Shown: one piece after another, positions 24,435 through 32,994 of the stretch | How positions within the stretch are numbered: position 1 is the stretch's first letter | Layout: every line of letters begins with the position of its first letter | NCBI RefSeq assembly: GCF_006494775.1 | Contig: NZ_CP041146.1 | Coordinates: 496,001 to 560,000 of the forward strand | Length of the DNA: 64,000 nt | Source: Nocardioides humi | GTDB lineage: Bacteria; Actinomycetota; Actinomycetes; Propionibacteriales; Nocardioidaceae | Reading direction: 5' to 3' | Made by a program: the position numbers and the translations under genes | Notes under the pieces: model-generated | What the model was told of the DNA's origin: nothing | Database searches by the model: none | What the model saw: the letters and a program-made list of their open reading frames with translations, nothing else

Positions 24435-24521
24435 GGGCGACCGTCATGAACATCGGCCCGGGTGTTCTCAGACCTGATACGTCACCCGGCCGACTCCCCC
24501 GGAATCTCCCCCGATCGCCGC

Positions 24522-26004
24522 TCAGGGCGTGAGCCGAGTCACACCGGCGGCGTCGAGCCCGGCCCGGAAACGCCCGTACGACGCGAGCTCGGCCCGCACC
24601 GGGTCGAGCACCTGCGCCCGCATCACCCGGGCGACGACCTGGCGGCTCCGGTCGTCGGCGACGGGCCGGCCGGCGGCCCGGGCGTCCGCGGACCGGCCGG
24701 CCAGGTGGCCGGCGAGCGCGGCGACCGCTCCCCCGGCAAGCACGACGGCGCCCACGGCGGCGGGCAGACCCAGCAGCCCGGTGAGGGAGCCGGCGAGGAG
24801 CAGCAGGCCCAGGACGGCGCAGACGGCTCCGGCGGCGCGGACCGGGCGCCACGGCCCGGTGCCCGCCCCGGTCACCGGCGCCGGGAGCGCGGCGAGCTCG
24901 GCGTCCAGCCGGTCGTCGGTGCGGTCGAGCCCGGCGGTGGCGGCGGTGCGGATGCCCTCGGCCCAGGCGGGGGTCAGGTCCCGGCAGACCTCGTCGGTCA
25001 GGGCCCGGACCGCGGCATGGACGGCGGAGCGGTCCACCGGCCCCCGGGCATCGCGGCCGGCCGCCTCCGCGACACGTCGCTCGAGGTCCGCGACCCAGAC
25101 GTCCGGAATCGCGGTCGGGGCGTCGCCGGCCGCCTCGGCCAGCCGGGCCGTCGCCGCGGCGACGTCGGCCTCGGCGCGGCGCTCGGCGTTCCGGCTCTCC
25201 TCGACCCGCCGGCTGATCGCGGTGCGCAGCTCGCCGATCCCGAGCCCGTGCCGGGAGCTGACCCGAGGATCCGCGGGTCGCGCATGCCGTCGGCGACGAG
25301 GACCTTCCGCAGGTCGCGCAGGAGGTCGGCGCGCATCTCCTCGGGCACGGTGTCGAGGTGGTTGAGCACGACCATGGTCACGTCCCGGTGTCCCGCCAGC
25401 GGCCGGAGGAAGCGCTGGTGGATGGCCGCGTCGGCGTACTTCTGCGGGTCGACGACCCAGATCAGGGCGTCGGCGAGCGCGACGATCCGCTCCGCCTCCT
25501 GGTGGTGGGCGGTCCGGATCGAGTCGTGGTCGGGCAGGTCCAGGAGGATCAGGCCGTCGGGCAGCGCGGAGCGGGACGCGGCGCCGTCGAGGGAGGAGCG
25601 CCAGAACCGGCCCGAGGGCGGCACGCCGAGCCAGTCGAGCAGCTCGGTGACCTCCTCGTCCCCTCCTCGTCGCTCCAGACGAGCGCGGTGGCGACCGAGG
25701 TGGTCGGCCGCTGCGCGCCGGCGGCGGAGAGCTCGGTCCCCGCCAGCGCGTTGAAGGTGGTCGACTTCCCCGAGCCGGTCGCGCCGGCGATGGCGACGAC
25801 CGTGTGCGCGGACGACCGCCCGAGCCGGCCCGAGGCCCGCGCGACGGTGGCGGTCACGTCGTCGAGGAGGGCGTCGTCGAGCCGGCCACGCGCCTCGGCG
25901 ACCGCCCGGTCGAGACCGGCGAGGCGCCGCTCGACCGCCGCTCCGCGCCGGGCGACGGGCTCCGGCGCGCCGCGGAACGCGGCGCCCAGTCCACCACTGG
26001 CCAT
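24522..26004 (-). CDS. Dynamin-like/YfjP-type GTPase with two membrane helices, two apparent 1-base frameshifts
   Basis: Rejoined length about 494 residues. N-terminal G domain: IAGATGSGKSTTFNALAG (P-loop), RPTTSVATALVW (switch Thr), LLDLPDHDSIRTAH (G3), VVLNHLDTVP (G4). The C-terminal part has a hydrophobic hairpin (AVCAVLGLLLLAGSLTGLLG, VGAVVLAGGAVAALAG). Three coding segments lie in shifted frames. One extra C at 25660-25663 gives SDEEGDEEVTELLDWLG; one at 25262-25264 gives RILGVSSRHGLGIGELR, the expected G5 region. Start ATG 26004 with GGAAGG upstream. With the next gene it forms a pair resembling Streptomyces DynA/DynB in order and layout (one soluble, one with a C-terminal membrane hairpin); that identity is inference. 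Confidence 0.78.
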
Positions 26005-26007
26005 CGC

Positions 26008-27647
26008 TCAGGACCTTCCCGCGGCCGGGCCCCGAGCCGCACGGCCGCGGCGGCCGCGGTGCGCAGCCGACCGGGCGCGTCGGGGGTAAGGCTCCAGCCG
26101 AGCACGGGCTCCAGGTAGCGGGCACGCTCGGCGGCCAGCAGGTCGCCGGCGGTCCGGACGATGCCGGTCCGCGCGGCAGCGACCGGGCCCGGCGCGGCGC
26201 CGCGGTCCGCGGACGGCGCGGCCACGGCGCAGACCGCCAGCGCCAGCCCGATCGCCCGCGCGGACGGGTCCGTGGCGAGCCCGCGACGCCAGGCGGCCAC
26301 GGCCTGCCGGGCGGCGGTGCCGAGCCGCCGGCCGGGGCGGGCGAGGTCCTCCTCGCTCCAGTCGAGCAGCGCCTCGCCGTACGCCGAGCCACGCAGCACC
26401 CGTGCCGTCTCGCCGGCCGCCCGCTCGGCGTGGTCGACCACCAGGCCCTCGAGCGCCAGGTCGAGGGCGACCTCGAGCCGGCCGAGCAGCGGCTCCTGGC
26501 GGTGGGCCGGCAGCGCGACGACCCGCTCCCGGACCCGTCGCACCATCTCGGTCATCGGCAGCGCCTCGGCCGTGCCGACCAGGTCCTGCCACTGGCCGAG
26601 CAGGTCGCCCCGCAGCACCGTCCCGTCCGTCAGCGCCGCCGTCAGCCCGGTCAGCGCCTCGTCGTAGGTCCGGTCGGCGAGGGTCAACAGCTCGCCGATC
26701 GCCGCGACCTGGCGGTCCGCGGCGTCGGCCACCCGGCGGGCCACCCGCCCGGCCTGGCGGACGGCGCCGTCGACGCACTGGCGGGCGATGTCGTGCCGCA
26801 GCGCCGGGGACGCGGAGAGCGCCTCGAGCGCCTCGCGGATCTCGGCGACCTGGGGCGAGCGGAGCAGGCCCCGCTCGACGGGGCCGTGCTCGACGAACAC
26901 GAGCTTGCCGCGGCCGATCCCCCGGACCTCGAGCTGCTCGGCGAGGTCGACGGACACCGTGGCGAGGTCCTCGGCGGGGATCCGGTTCATCACGACGATG
27001 AGCGGGGTCTCCCGGGCACGGGCGATGTCGAGCTGCTCCCAGGGCAGCTGGTCGGCGTACCGCGCCGCCGAGGTCACGAACAGCCACATGTCGGCGGCGG
27101 CGAGCAGCCGGGTCGCCAGCACCCGGTTGGCGTCGTCGATGGAGTCGAAGTCGGGCGCGTCGAGGAGGGCGACCCCGGCGGGGACGGCGGCATGGGGCAC
27201 GACCTGGAGGGCCCCGGGATCGTCGGTGGGCTCCTCGACCCGGTCGAAGGCGGGCAGGATGCCGTCGCGGCCGAACCAGCCGCGGTCGGACGGGTGGTGG
27301 ATGAGCACCGGCGAGCGCGTCGTCGGGCGGATCATGCTGGACTGCGACACCTGCTCGCCGACCAGGGTGTTCACCAGCGTCGACTTGCCGACGCCCGTCG
27401 GGCCGCCGACCACGACGAGCAGCGGGCGGTCCGGCGCCGCCAGCCGCGGGACCAGGTAGTCCTCGAGCTGCTGCAGGAGCTCGGCCCGCTGGGCGCGCAC
27501 CGGGGCGGTGCCGCGCAGGGCGAGCGGGAGCGGGGCGGCCGCGAGTGCGGCACGCAGCGCCGCGACACGGTCGAGCGCAGGGTCCGGGACCGACGTGGCG
27601 GCCCGGTGCGAAGAGGTCACCCCGGTCGTGGTGTCGACCGCTGTCAC
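26008..27647 (-). CDS. Dynamin-like large GTPase, apparent 1-base frameshift near the 3' end
   Basis: About 546 residues. GTPase motifs: VVVGGPTGVGKSTLVNTLVG, SMIRPTTRSPVLIHH, LLDAPDFDSIDDANR, VVMNRIPAED. The remainder is helical (VARRVADAADRQVAAIGELL, DHAERAAGETARVLRG). As read, the frame runs past the next gene's start; one extra C at 26030-26033 gives the end RLGGPAAGRS and a stop at 26008, three bases before the next ATG. GTG start at 27647. Bacterial dynamin-like proteins act in membrane fission, fusion or division; the pair is probably a hetero-oligomer. The MITE-like element ends 28 bases upstream of the start. Confidence 0.78.
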
Positions 27648-27675
27648 GTCCGGAGCAACGAGCGGCTGCGCCGGC

Positions 27676-27845
27676 CGTTAGGGCCTGTCCAAGAATTAGT
27701 TGGCGTGTAGGCGTTGTCAGGGTGCGTGCTGGGCAAGGCGCCGTCCCGACGGCATACCGGGTTGTCTTCCGAGGGGCGGCAACGCGGACCAGTGCGTGCC
27801 CTGGCGGCGCGGACACGCCAAGTAAGTGTTGGACGGGCCCTTACG
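27676..27845. mobile_element. 170-bp MITE-like element with ~33-bp imperfect terminal inverted repeats
   Basis: Left end 27676-27708 (CGTTAGGGCCTGTCCAAG...) and right end 27813-27845 (read on the minus strand CGTAAGGGCCCGTCCAAC...) match at about 27 of 33 positions, both finishing in TTGGCGTGT. The interior carries no credible coding sequence, and its codon-independent, lower-GC composition differs from the flanks. No clear target duplication was identified. A non-autonomous insertion-sequence derivative is the simplest reading. It fills the space between the GTPase pair and rsrA, and could contain the promoter of the GTPase operon. Confidence 0.75.
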
Positions 27846-27859
27846 GGGCGCGCGACCGC

Positions 27860-28150
27860 TCAGCGCAGCTCGATCCGGATCTGCTGGATCCGGATCCGCA
27901 CCCGCTCGCGAAGCTCGGCCGGAGCGGTCTCGCCGCAGGAGCGGGCGACCACGGCCTTGACCGTGCGCTGCAGGTCGTAGCGCTCCAGACAGGGGCTGCA
28001 GGAGTCGATGTGGGCGCGGACGACGGCGCAGTCGCCGGCCTCGAGCTCGTTGTCGATCAGCCGGACGATGCGCTCGAGGAAGTCGGCGCACTCGGCGTTG
28101 CTCGGGTCGTCCGACACGTGGACGTGCTCGTGCTCCGTGGGGCCGGACAT
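27860..28150 (-). CDS. rsrA: Zinc-binding redox anti-sigma factor, RsrA type
   Basis: 96 residues. VRAHIDSCSPCLERYDLQ carries the His-x3-Cys-x2-Cys ZAS motif, with an upstream Cys (ECADFLERIV) and a later Cys (ARSCGE), the cysteine set of RsrA proteins that release SigR when oxidised to disulfide. The start is ATG 28150 (GGGAGG upstream, TGATG overlap with sigR) or GTG 28153. Cotranscribed and translationally coupled with sigR, as in Streptomyces and mycobacteria (RshA). Cytoplasmic, zinc-bound in reduced cells. Confidence 0.93.
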   Translation of the reverse strand: MSGPTEHEHVHVSDDPSNAECADFLERIVRLIDNELEAGDCAVVRAHIDSCSPCLERYDLQRTVKAVVARSCGETAPAELRERVRIRIQQIRIELR

Positions 28151-28854
28151 CACTTGCCTCCCTCGAGCGGAGCGTCGCCGCCGGTGCGGACGTAGTCGGA
28201 GAGCATGTCGCGGAGCTGGCGCCGGCCGCGGTGGAGGCGGGACATGACCGTCCCGATCGGGGTGTCCATGATCTCGGCGATCTCCTTGTAGGCGAAGCCC
28301 TCGACGTCGGCGAGGTAGACCGCGAGCCGGAACTCCTCGGGGAGCCGCTGCAGCGCGTCCTTGACCTGGCTGTCGGGGAGGTGCTCCAGGGCCTCCATCT
28401 CCGCCGACTTCAGTCCGCTCGAGGTGTGCGCCTCCGCACGCGCGAGCTGCCAGTCCTCCACCTCACCGGTGTCGCCGGCGAGCGCCTGCTGCGGCTGGCG
28501 CTGCTTCTTCCGGTAGTTGTTGATGAAGGTGTTGGTCAGGATCCGGTACAGCCAGGCCTTGAGGTTGGTGCCCGGCCGGAACTGGTGGAACGCGGAGAAC
28601 GCCTTGGCGAAGGTCTCCTGGACCAGGTCCTCGGCGTCGGCCGGGTTGCGGGTCATCCGCATCGCGGCGCCGTACAGCTGGTCGAGGAAGGGCAGCGCAT
28701 CGCGCTCGAAGCGGGCGGCCCGCTCCTCGGGGGTCTCCGTGGCGACGTCGACGACCTCGTCGGCGGCGTCGAGGGACGAAAGGTCGGAAGTCTCGGTCAT
28801 CGCGTCCCAGCCTACGGTGCCCGCCGTCTCCGGGCGTTCCAGCGTCGCGATCAT
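28150..28854 (-). CDS. sigR: Thiol-oxidative-stress sigma factor SigR/SigH
   Basis: 234 residues from ATG 28854, or 216 from ATG 28800. Region 2: [60 protein letters not shown]; region 4: [52 protein letters not shown]. These match SigR/SigH very closely. Two promoters appear to serve the two starts: GGGAAT-N18-GTT (SigR's own consensus) ends 9 bases before 28854, and a TAGGCT -10 lies 8 bases before 28800. This resembles Streptomyces sigR, where a longer isoform comes from the SigR-dependent promoter. The gene overlaps rsrA, its inhibitor. Confidence 0.93.
   Translation of the reverse strand: MIATLERPETAGTVGWDAMTETSDLSSLDAADEVVDVATETPEERAARFERDALPFLDQLYGAAMRMTRNPADAEDLVQETFAKAFSAFHQFRPGTNLKAWLYRILTNTFINNYRKKQRQPQQALAGDTGEVEDWQLARAEAHTSSGLKSAEMEALEHLPDSQVKDALQRLPEEFRLAVYLADVEGFAYKEIAEIMDTPIGTVMSRLHRGRRQLRDMLSDYVRTGGDAPLEGGK
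28809..28814 (-). promoter_or_regulatory. Internal -10 box for the shorter SigR form
   Basis: TAGGCT on the minus strand, 8 bases before ATG 28800, inside the first codons of the longer reading. Transcripts from here would be nearly leaderless for the 216-residue form. No clear -35. Confidence 0.5.
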
Positions 28855-28863
28855 GACATCCCG

Positions 28864-28890
28864 AACGTCTCCCGCGACGGGAGCATTCCC
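28864..28890 (-). promoter_or_regulatory. SigR-type promoter of sigR-rsrA
   Basis: On the minus strand GGGAAT (28885-28890) and GTT (28864-28866) are separated by exactly 18 bases, matching the known SigR/SigH consensus GGAAT-N18-GTT. It would start RNA 6-9 bases later, at or just before ATG 28854. This supports autoregulation. Confidence 0.85.
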
Positions 28891-28891
28891 G

Positions 28892-29536
28892 TCAGCCGAC
28901 GATCTCCCGCACGATCCACTCCAGAGTCGACTCGACCACGATCGCCATCGCGTCGTCCTCGGTGAGCGGACCGCGCTTGGGTACGGCGAGGCCGTGGTCG
29001 CCGCCCGGGACCACGGCCAGGTCGGTGCGGCCGGGCAGCGGGTCGGGGAACTCGTCGGGCCGGCCGAACGGATCCCGCTCCCCCTGGACGACGAGGGTGG
29101 GGACGCCCGCGCCGGCGAGCTCGTCGAGCCGGGAGCGCTCCGGCCGGCCCGGCGGGTGCAGCGGGAAGGACAGCGCCAGGCAGCCGGCGGCCCCCAGTTC
29201 GGCCGCGGTGCGGCAGGCGGATCGGGCGCCGGCGGAGCGGCCGCCGACGACCAGCGGGGTGCGGACCCGCAGCACGGCCGCCGCGGCCCGCAGGCCGACG
29301 TCGAGGGTGGCCGGCGGGCTGGCGACCTTGCGGCCCGCCCGGCGCCAGGGCTGCTCGAACCGGGCGACGCTGATCCCCTGCCCCGGCAGCTGCGCGGCGA
29401 GCGCCACGAGGTCGCGGGCCTCGATGCCGCCCCCGGCGCCGTGGCTGACGAGCAGGGTGGCCAGCGGCCGCCGGGCCCGGCGGATCACGAGCCGGCCCTC
29501 GCCGTACGCGGTGTCGACGAGGCGCTCGGTGCTCAC
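28892..29536 (-). CDS. Alpha/beta hydrolase (KANL3/Tex30, dienelactone-hydrolase-like)
   Basis: 214 residues. [16 protein letters not shown] (oxyanion HGxGG), [16 protein letters not shown] (nucleophile elbow G-R-S-A-G), [13 protein letters not shown] (acid Asp) and VPGGDHGL (catalytic His) make a full triad. The G-R-S-A-G elbow and HGAGG loop are typical of the small KANL3/Tex30-like bacterial hydrolases of unknown substrate. GTG start at 29536 shares GTGA with the SOS-peptidase stop, so the two are co-translated. Cytoplasmic; no signal peptide. Confidence 0.85.
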   Translation of the reverse strand: MSTERLVDTAYGEGRLVIRRARRPLATLLVSHGAGGGIEARDLVALAAQLPGQGISVARFEQPWRRAGRKVASPPATLDVGLRAAAAVLRVRTPLVVGGRSAGARSACRTAAELGAAGCLALSFPLHPPGRPERSRLDELAGAGVPTLVVQGERDPFGRPDEFPDPLPGRTDLAVVPGGDHGLAVPKRGPLTEDDAMAIVVESTLEWIVREIVG

Positions 29537-30333
29537 AGGAGGGTCCCCTGTCCGTCATCGCCGTGATCGGCATCAGTGTCGGCCTCGACGTCTTCGTGCA
29601 ACAGCGGCTCGACCAGCTCGGGGCCGTTGTTGGCGACATTGCCGACCGCGGGCGAGACGGGGTACGCCGTCAGCCCGGTCTGCTGCGCCGGGCGGAGCAG
29701 CCGCAGCAGGCCGGGCAGGTCGTCCTCCGGCGTGCGCGGGTCGAGCCACTCGTGCCGCCGGCCGGCGTCGACGAGCAGCGGCATCCGCTCGTGGATCCGG
29801 CCGAGGTCGTCGGGGGCGTCGGTGGTGAGGACCGTGCAGGTCCAGCGGAACCGGTCGTCGGCGTCCTCGGGCTTCGCCGGGTCCCGCCAGATCTCGTAGA
29901 GGCCGGCCATGCCGAGGCTGGATCCGTCGCCGGAGGTGATGAAGAAGGGCTGCTTGCGCGCCTTGCCCTTGGCCGTGCGCTGCTGGGTCTCGTACCACTC
30001 GAAGTAGCCGTCCGCGGGCAGGATGCAGCGCCGGGCGGCGAACGCCCGGCGGAAGGCCGGCTTCTCGGCGACCGACTCCATCCGCGCGTTGATCAGCCGG
30101 CTGCCGAGGCTCGCGTCCTTCGCCCACGACGGGATCAGTCCCCAGCGCAGCGACCGCAGCTGGCGCACCGGCTCGTCCTCGCCCTTCGGGACCCGCTCGA
30201 CGACGGCGTACACCTCGTCGGTGGGCGCGACATTCCACGACGGCGGGATCGCCCGCTCGAGGCGCGGGTCGAGCACCTCGAACTCGTCGACCAGGTCGTC
30301 GGTGCTCCGGCTGGAGGCGTAGCGCCCGCACAT
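29533..30333 (-). CDS. SOS response-associated peptidase (YedK/HMCES family)
   Basis: 266 residues. MCGRYASS begins with the catalytic Cys2 that forms a thiazolidine cross-link with abasic sites in single-stranded DNA; WNVAPTDEVYAV, INARMESVAEKPAFRRAF, RRCILPADGYFEWYE and GRIHERMPLL are the family blocks, including Asn, Glu and His active-site residues. It shields abasic sites during replication. TAGATT lies 7 bases before the ATG, so the mRNA is probably leaderless. The C-terminal acidic tail (HEDVEADTDADHGDD) is poorly conserved in the family. Confidence 0.92.
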   Translation of the reverse strand: MCGRYASSRSTDDLVDEFEVLDPRLERAIPPSWNVAPTDEVYAVVERVPKGEDEPVRQLRSLRWGLIPSWAKDASLGSRLINARMESVAEKPAFRRAFAARRCILPADGYFEWYETQQRTAKGKARKQPFFITSGDGSSLGMAGLYEIWRDPAKPEDADDRFRWTCTVLTTDAPDDLGRIHERMPLLVDAGRRHEWLDPRTPEDDLPGLLRLLRPAQQTGLTAYPVSPAVGNVANNGPELVEPLLHEDVEADTDADHGDDGQGTLL

Positions 30334-30340
30334 GGCGATC

Positions 30341-30346
30341 AATCTA
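30341..30346 (-). promoter_or_regulatory. -10 box, leaderless SOS-peptidase transcript
   Basis: TAGATT on the minus strand, 7 bases before ATG 30333, placing the RNA start at or next to the start codon. Confidence 0.6.
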
Positions 30347-30393
30347 TCGGCATCCATCGGCATGGACCGGCGGCGCCGGGGTACCGACCGACC

Positions 30394-30906
30394 ATGGCAC
30401 TGAGCAGACTGATCGCCCGACCGCTGCTGGCGTCGTACTTCCTGGCCAACGGCGCCCAGGACCTCAAGGACGCGCCCGCGCTCGCCCAACAGGCCGCGCC
30501 GGTCACCGAGGCCGTCGTCCCGGTGGTCGACAACGCGACGCCCGAGAACGTGTCGGTCCCCCGCGACCCGGTGCTGTGGGTCCGCGCCAGCGGCGCGATC
30601 CAGATCGCCGCCGGGCTCGCGCTCGCGACGGGGCGCTTCCCGCGGATGTCCGCCGCAGTGCTCGGCGTGACGCTGATCCCGTCGACCGCCGCCCGGCACC
30701 GGTTCTGGGAGGCCACCGACAAGGACCAGCGCCGCGACCAGCTCACCCACTTCGTCAAGAACGCCGCCCTGGCGGGCGGCCTCCTCATCGCCGCCATGGA
30801 CACCGCGGGCAAGCCCGGTGTCGCGTGGCGCGCCCAGCACGCCGCCCACGACGCGCGCCGCGAGGCCGCGCTGGTGGGTGCGAAGGTGAAGGCGCGGGTT
30901 CACTAA
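30394..30906 (+). CDS. DoxX family membrane protein
   Basis: 170 residues with about four membrane segments (LLASYFLANGAQDLKD; VRASGAIQIAAGLALATGRF; MSAAVLGVTLIPSTAARHRF; VKNAALAGGLLIAAMDTAGK). The pattern of a first helix with N-G-x-x-x-L, then the H-R-F-W and Q-x-x-x-F-x-K-N-A-A-L-x-G-G-L-L block, is characteristic of DoxX/SURF4-like proteins. In mycobacteria DoxX works with SseA and SodA in a membrane oxidoreductase complex; here the neighbours do not include those genes. Transcribed away from the SOS-peptidase gene. Confidence 0.85.
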   Translation: MALSRLIARPLLASYFLANGAQDLKDAPALAQQAAPVTEAVVPVVDNATPENVSVPRDPVLWVRASGAIQIAAGLALATGRFPRMSAAVLGVTLIPSTAARHRFWEATDKDQRRDQLTHFVKNAALAGGLLIAAMDTAGKPGVAWRAQHAAHDARREAALVGAKVKARVH

Positions 30907-30950
30907 GCCTCATGCCGTAACCCGAGCGCTCCGCCGGGCGTTCGCGGAGC

Positions 30951-31658
30951 ATGACCCGGACCACCCTCGGCGCGCTGGTGCTCGCCCTGCTCGCCGCTCT
31001 GGCGACGCCAGGCGTCGCCAGAGCGGCCGCCCGCGACGAGCCGCGCAACGGCGTCGAGTCGATGACGCCGGACCAGGCGTTCGCCGCGGCCAGCGCGGCG
31101 CTGGGCGCGGCGACCGACGTGTCCTACGAGGGATCGGTCGACGCCAACCTCGTCGGCAGGCGGCTGCGCTACCAGTCGACGCGGGTGACCACGCCCCAGG
31201 GCTGCGCGGAGACGCTGCGACGGGGCGGCTTCGTGGTGCGCTATGTCGTGAAGGGCGGGAAGGCCTATCTCAAGGCGCCGAAGAAGTACTGGAAGGCGCA
31301 CCAGGCGCCCGGATGGGCCGCGCGCCGGCTGCACGGCCGGTGGGTGAAGGGGAAGGCGAGCAAGGCCGAGCGGGAGGCCTGCCGGCCGGCCGCCATGGTG
31401 CCGCTCGCGCACGCCTCGGCGTTCGCGGCGCAACCCTACGAGCGGCACGTCCGCGGCCGCCCGGGCATCCAGTTCGACGGGAGCGACGGGGTCGACCCGA
31501 TGGTGGTCATCGTCGCGACCACCGGGCCCCCGCACGTGACGAAGGTCAGCTGGGGCACCAGCGAGGACCGCTCGGTGTACGAGCTCACCGCGGTCGACGT
31601 CGGCGTGCGGATCGTCAAGCCCAGGAAGGCCAGGACGGTCCGCGGCTGGCTGCGATAG
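30951..31658 (+). CDS. Secreted protein of unknown function, LppX/LprG-like appearance
   Basis: 235 residues. A signal peptide at residues 1-26 (TLGALVLALLAALATPGVAR, cleavage after ARA) without a lipobox Cys. The mature part starts with helix MTPDQAFAAASAALGAATDV then strands SYEGSVDANLVGRRLRYQST, Lys/Tyr-rich KKYWKAHQAPGWAARRLHGR, and VVIVATTGPPHVTKVSWG. Length and strand order recall the LppX_LprAFG fold, but I cannot assign it firmly. A 35-base perfect hairpin lies inside the signal-peptide codons (30993-31027). Two cysteines could pair. Confidence 0.7.
   Translation: MTRTTLGALVLALLAALATPGVARAAARDEPRNGVESMTPDQAFAAASAALGAATDVSYEGSVDANLVGRRLRYQSTRVTTPQGCAETLRRGGFVVRYVVKGGKAYLKAPKKYWKAHQAPGWAARRLHGRWVKGKASKAEREACRPAAMVPLAHASAFAAQPYERHVRGRPGIQFDGSDGVDPMVVIVATTGPPHVTKVSWGTSEDRSVYELTAVDVGVRIVKPRKARTVRGWLR
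30993..31027. repeat. 35-base perfect hairpin inside a signal-peptide coding region
   Basis: Arms 30993-31009 and 31011-31027 are perfect 17-base complements around a single A (left arm GCCGCTCTGGCGACGCC). In RNA this very GC-rich stem covers roughly codons 15-26 of the secreted protein. It codes for LAATLATPG-type signal sequence, so it is part of the gene. Confidence 0.9.
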
Positions 31659-31679
31659 GACCGTCGGTGCGCGGGCTCG

Positions 31680-31685
31680 TAGACT
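31680..31685 (+). promoter_or_regulatory. Probable -10 box of aroA
   Basis: TAGACT, 10 bases before the aroA ATG, fits TANNNT. Transcription would start about 31692; GGGAG at 31691-31695 is then too close to be a full ribosome site, so the mRNA is near-leaderless. Confidence 0.5.
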
Positions 31686-31695
31686 GCGGCGGGAG

Positions 31696-32994
31696 ATGAC
31701 GACTCCCGCCACGCACGCCGACCTCTGGCCCGCGCCCACCACGACCGAGCCGATCGACGCCACGGTGACCCTGCCGGGCAGCAAGTCGCTCACCAACCGG
31801 GCGCTGGTGCTGGCGGCGCTGGCCGACGGGCCCTCCGTCGTACGACGGGCGCTGCGCTCGCGCGACACGCTGCTGATGGCGCAGGCGCTCACGGCGCTCG
31901 GCGCGCGGGTCGACACGTCGGGCGAGGCCTGGGCGGTGACACCGCTCGACGGCACCGTGCCGGAGGGGCGGGCGGCCGTGGACTGCGGGCTGGCGGGGAC
32001 CGTGATGAGGTTCGTGCCACCGGCGGCGGGACTGGTGCGCGGCGAGGTCGCCTTCGACGGCGACGCGCACATGCGCAAGCGGCCGGTCGGCGAGATCCTC
32101 TCGGCGCTCGGCGCCCTCGGTCTGCGGATCGACAGCGCCGACGGCGCGCTGCCGTTCACCGTGCACGGCGCGGGCGCGGTCCCCGGCGGCACAGTGGTGA
32201 TCGACGCGTCGGCCTCCTCGCAGTTCGTGTCCGCGCTGCTGCTGGCGGGGGCGCGCTTCGACGCGGGCGTCGACGTACGCCACGACGGCAGGCCGATCCC
32301 CTCGCTCCCCCACATCGAGATGACGATCGCGATGCTGCGCGACCGCGGTGTGGTCGTCGACGACGGCGACGCGAACCGGTGGGCGGTGGCGCCCGGCCCG
32401 ATCGCGGCGTACGACGAGTCGATCGAGCCCGACCTCTCCAACGCCGCGCCCTTCCTGGCGCTCGCGGCGGTGTCCGGCGGATCCGTGACGGTGCGGGACT
32501 GGCCGCTCTCCACCACCCAGGCGGGCGACGCACTGCGCGACCTGCTCGCGCGGATGGGCTGCACGGTCTCGCGGGTGGCGGCCGGCCTCCGGGTCACCGG
32601 TCCGGCCGAGGGCTGGCGCGGGCTGCAGGGCCTGGACGCCGACCTGCACGACGTCGGCGAGCTCGCCCCCGCGGTCGCCGCGCTGTGCGCGCTCGCGCAG
32701 ACCCCCTCGCACCTCACCGGCATCGCCCACATCCGCGGGCACGAGACCGACCGGCTCGCCGCGCTGGCCCGCGAGCTCGGCGCGCTCGGCGCCGATGTCG
32801 AGGAGCACCCGGACGGGCTCACCCTCCGCCCGGCTCCCCTGACCGGCGGCGTGTTCCACACCTACGCCGACCACCGGATGGCCCACGCGGGCGTGATCGT
32901 CGGCGCCGCCGTCCCCGGCGTGCTGGTCGAGGACGTCGCGACCACCAGCAAGACCTTCCCCGACTTCGCCGGGTTCTGGTCCGGGCTGCTCTGA
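31696..32994 (+). CDS. aroA: 3-phosphoshikimate 1-carboxyvinyltransferase (EPSP synthase)
   Basis: 432 residues. LPGSKSLTNRALVLAALADG is the conserved PEP/shikimate loop (Lys-Ser), DCGLAGTVMRFVPPAAGLVR the second substrate loop, MRKRPVGEILSALGALG the R-P-I/V signature, and HTYADHRMAHAGVI the C-terminal D-H-R-M block. It joins phosphoenolpyruvate to shikimate-3-phosphate in aromatic amino-acid synthesis. The G-T-V-M-R-F form replaces the common G-T-A-x-R, a variation seen in actinobacteria. Its stop shares an A with the rsgA start (TGATG), so the two are coupled, a common actinobacterial order. Confidence 0.96.
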   Translation: MTTPATHADLWPAPTTTEPIDATVTLPGSKSLTNRALVLAALADGPSVVRRALRSRDTLLMAQALTALGARVDTSGEAWAVTPLDGTVPEGRAAVDCGLAGTVMRFVPPAAGLVRGEVAFDGDAHMRKRPVGEILSALGALGLRIDSADGALPFTVHGAGAVPGGTVVIDASASSQFVSALLLAGARFDAGVDVRHDGRPIPSLPHIEMTIAMLRDRGVVVDDGDANRWAVAPGPIAAYDESIEPDLSNAAPFLALAAVSGGSVTVRDWPLSTTQAGDALRDLLARMGCTVSRVAAGLRVTGPAEGWRGLQGLDADLHDVGELAPAVAALCALAQTPSHLTGIAHIRGHETDRLAALARELGALGADVEEHPDGLTLRPAPLTGGVFHTYADHRMAHAGVIVGAAVPGVLVEDVATTSKTFPDFAGFWSGLL

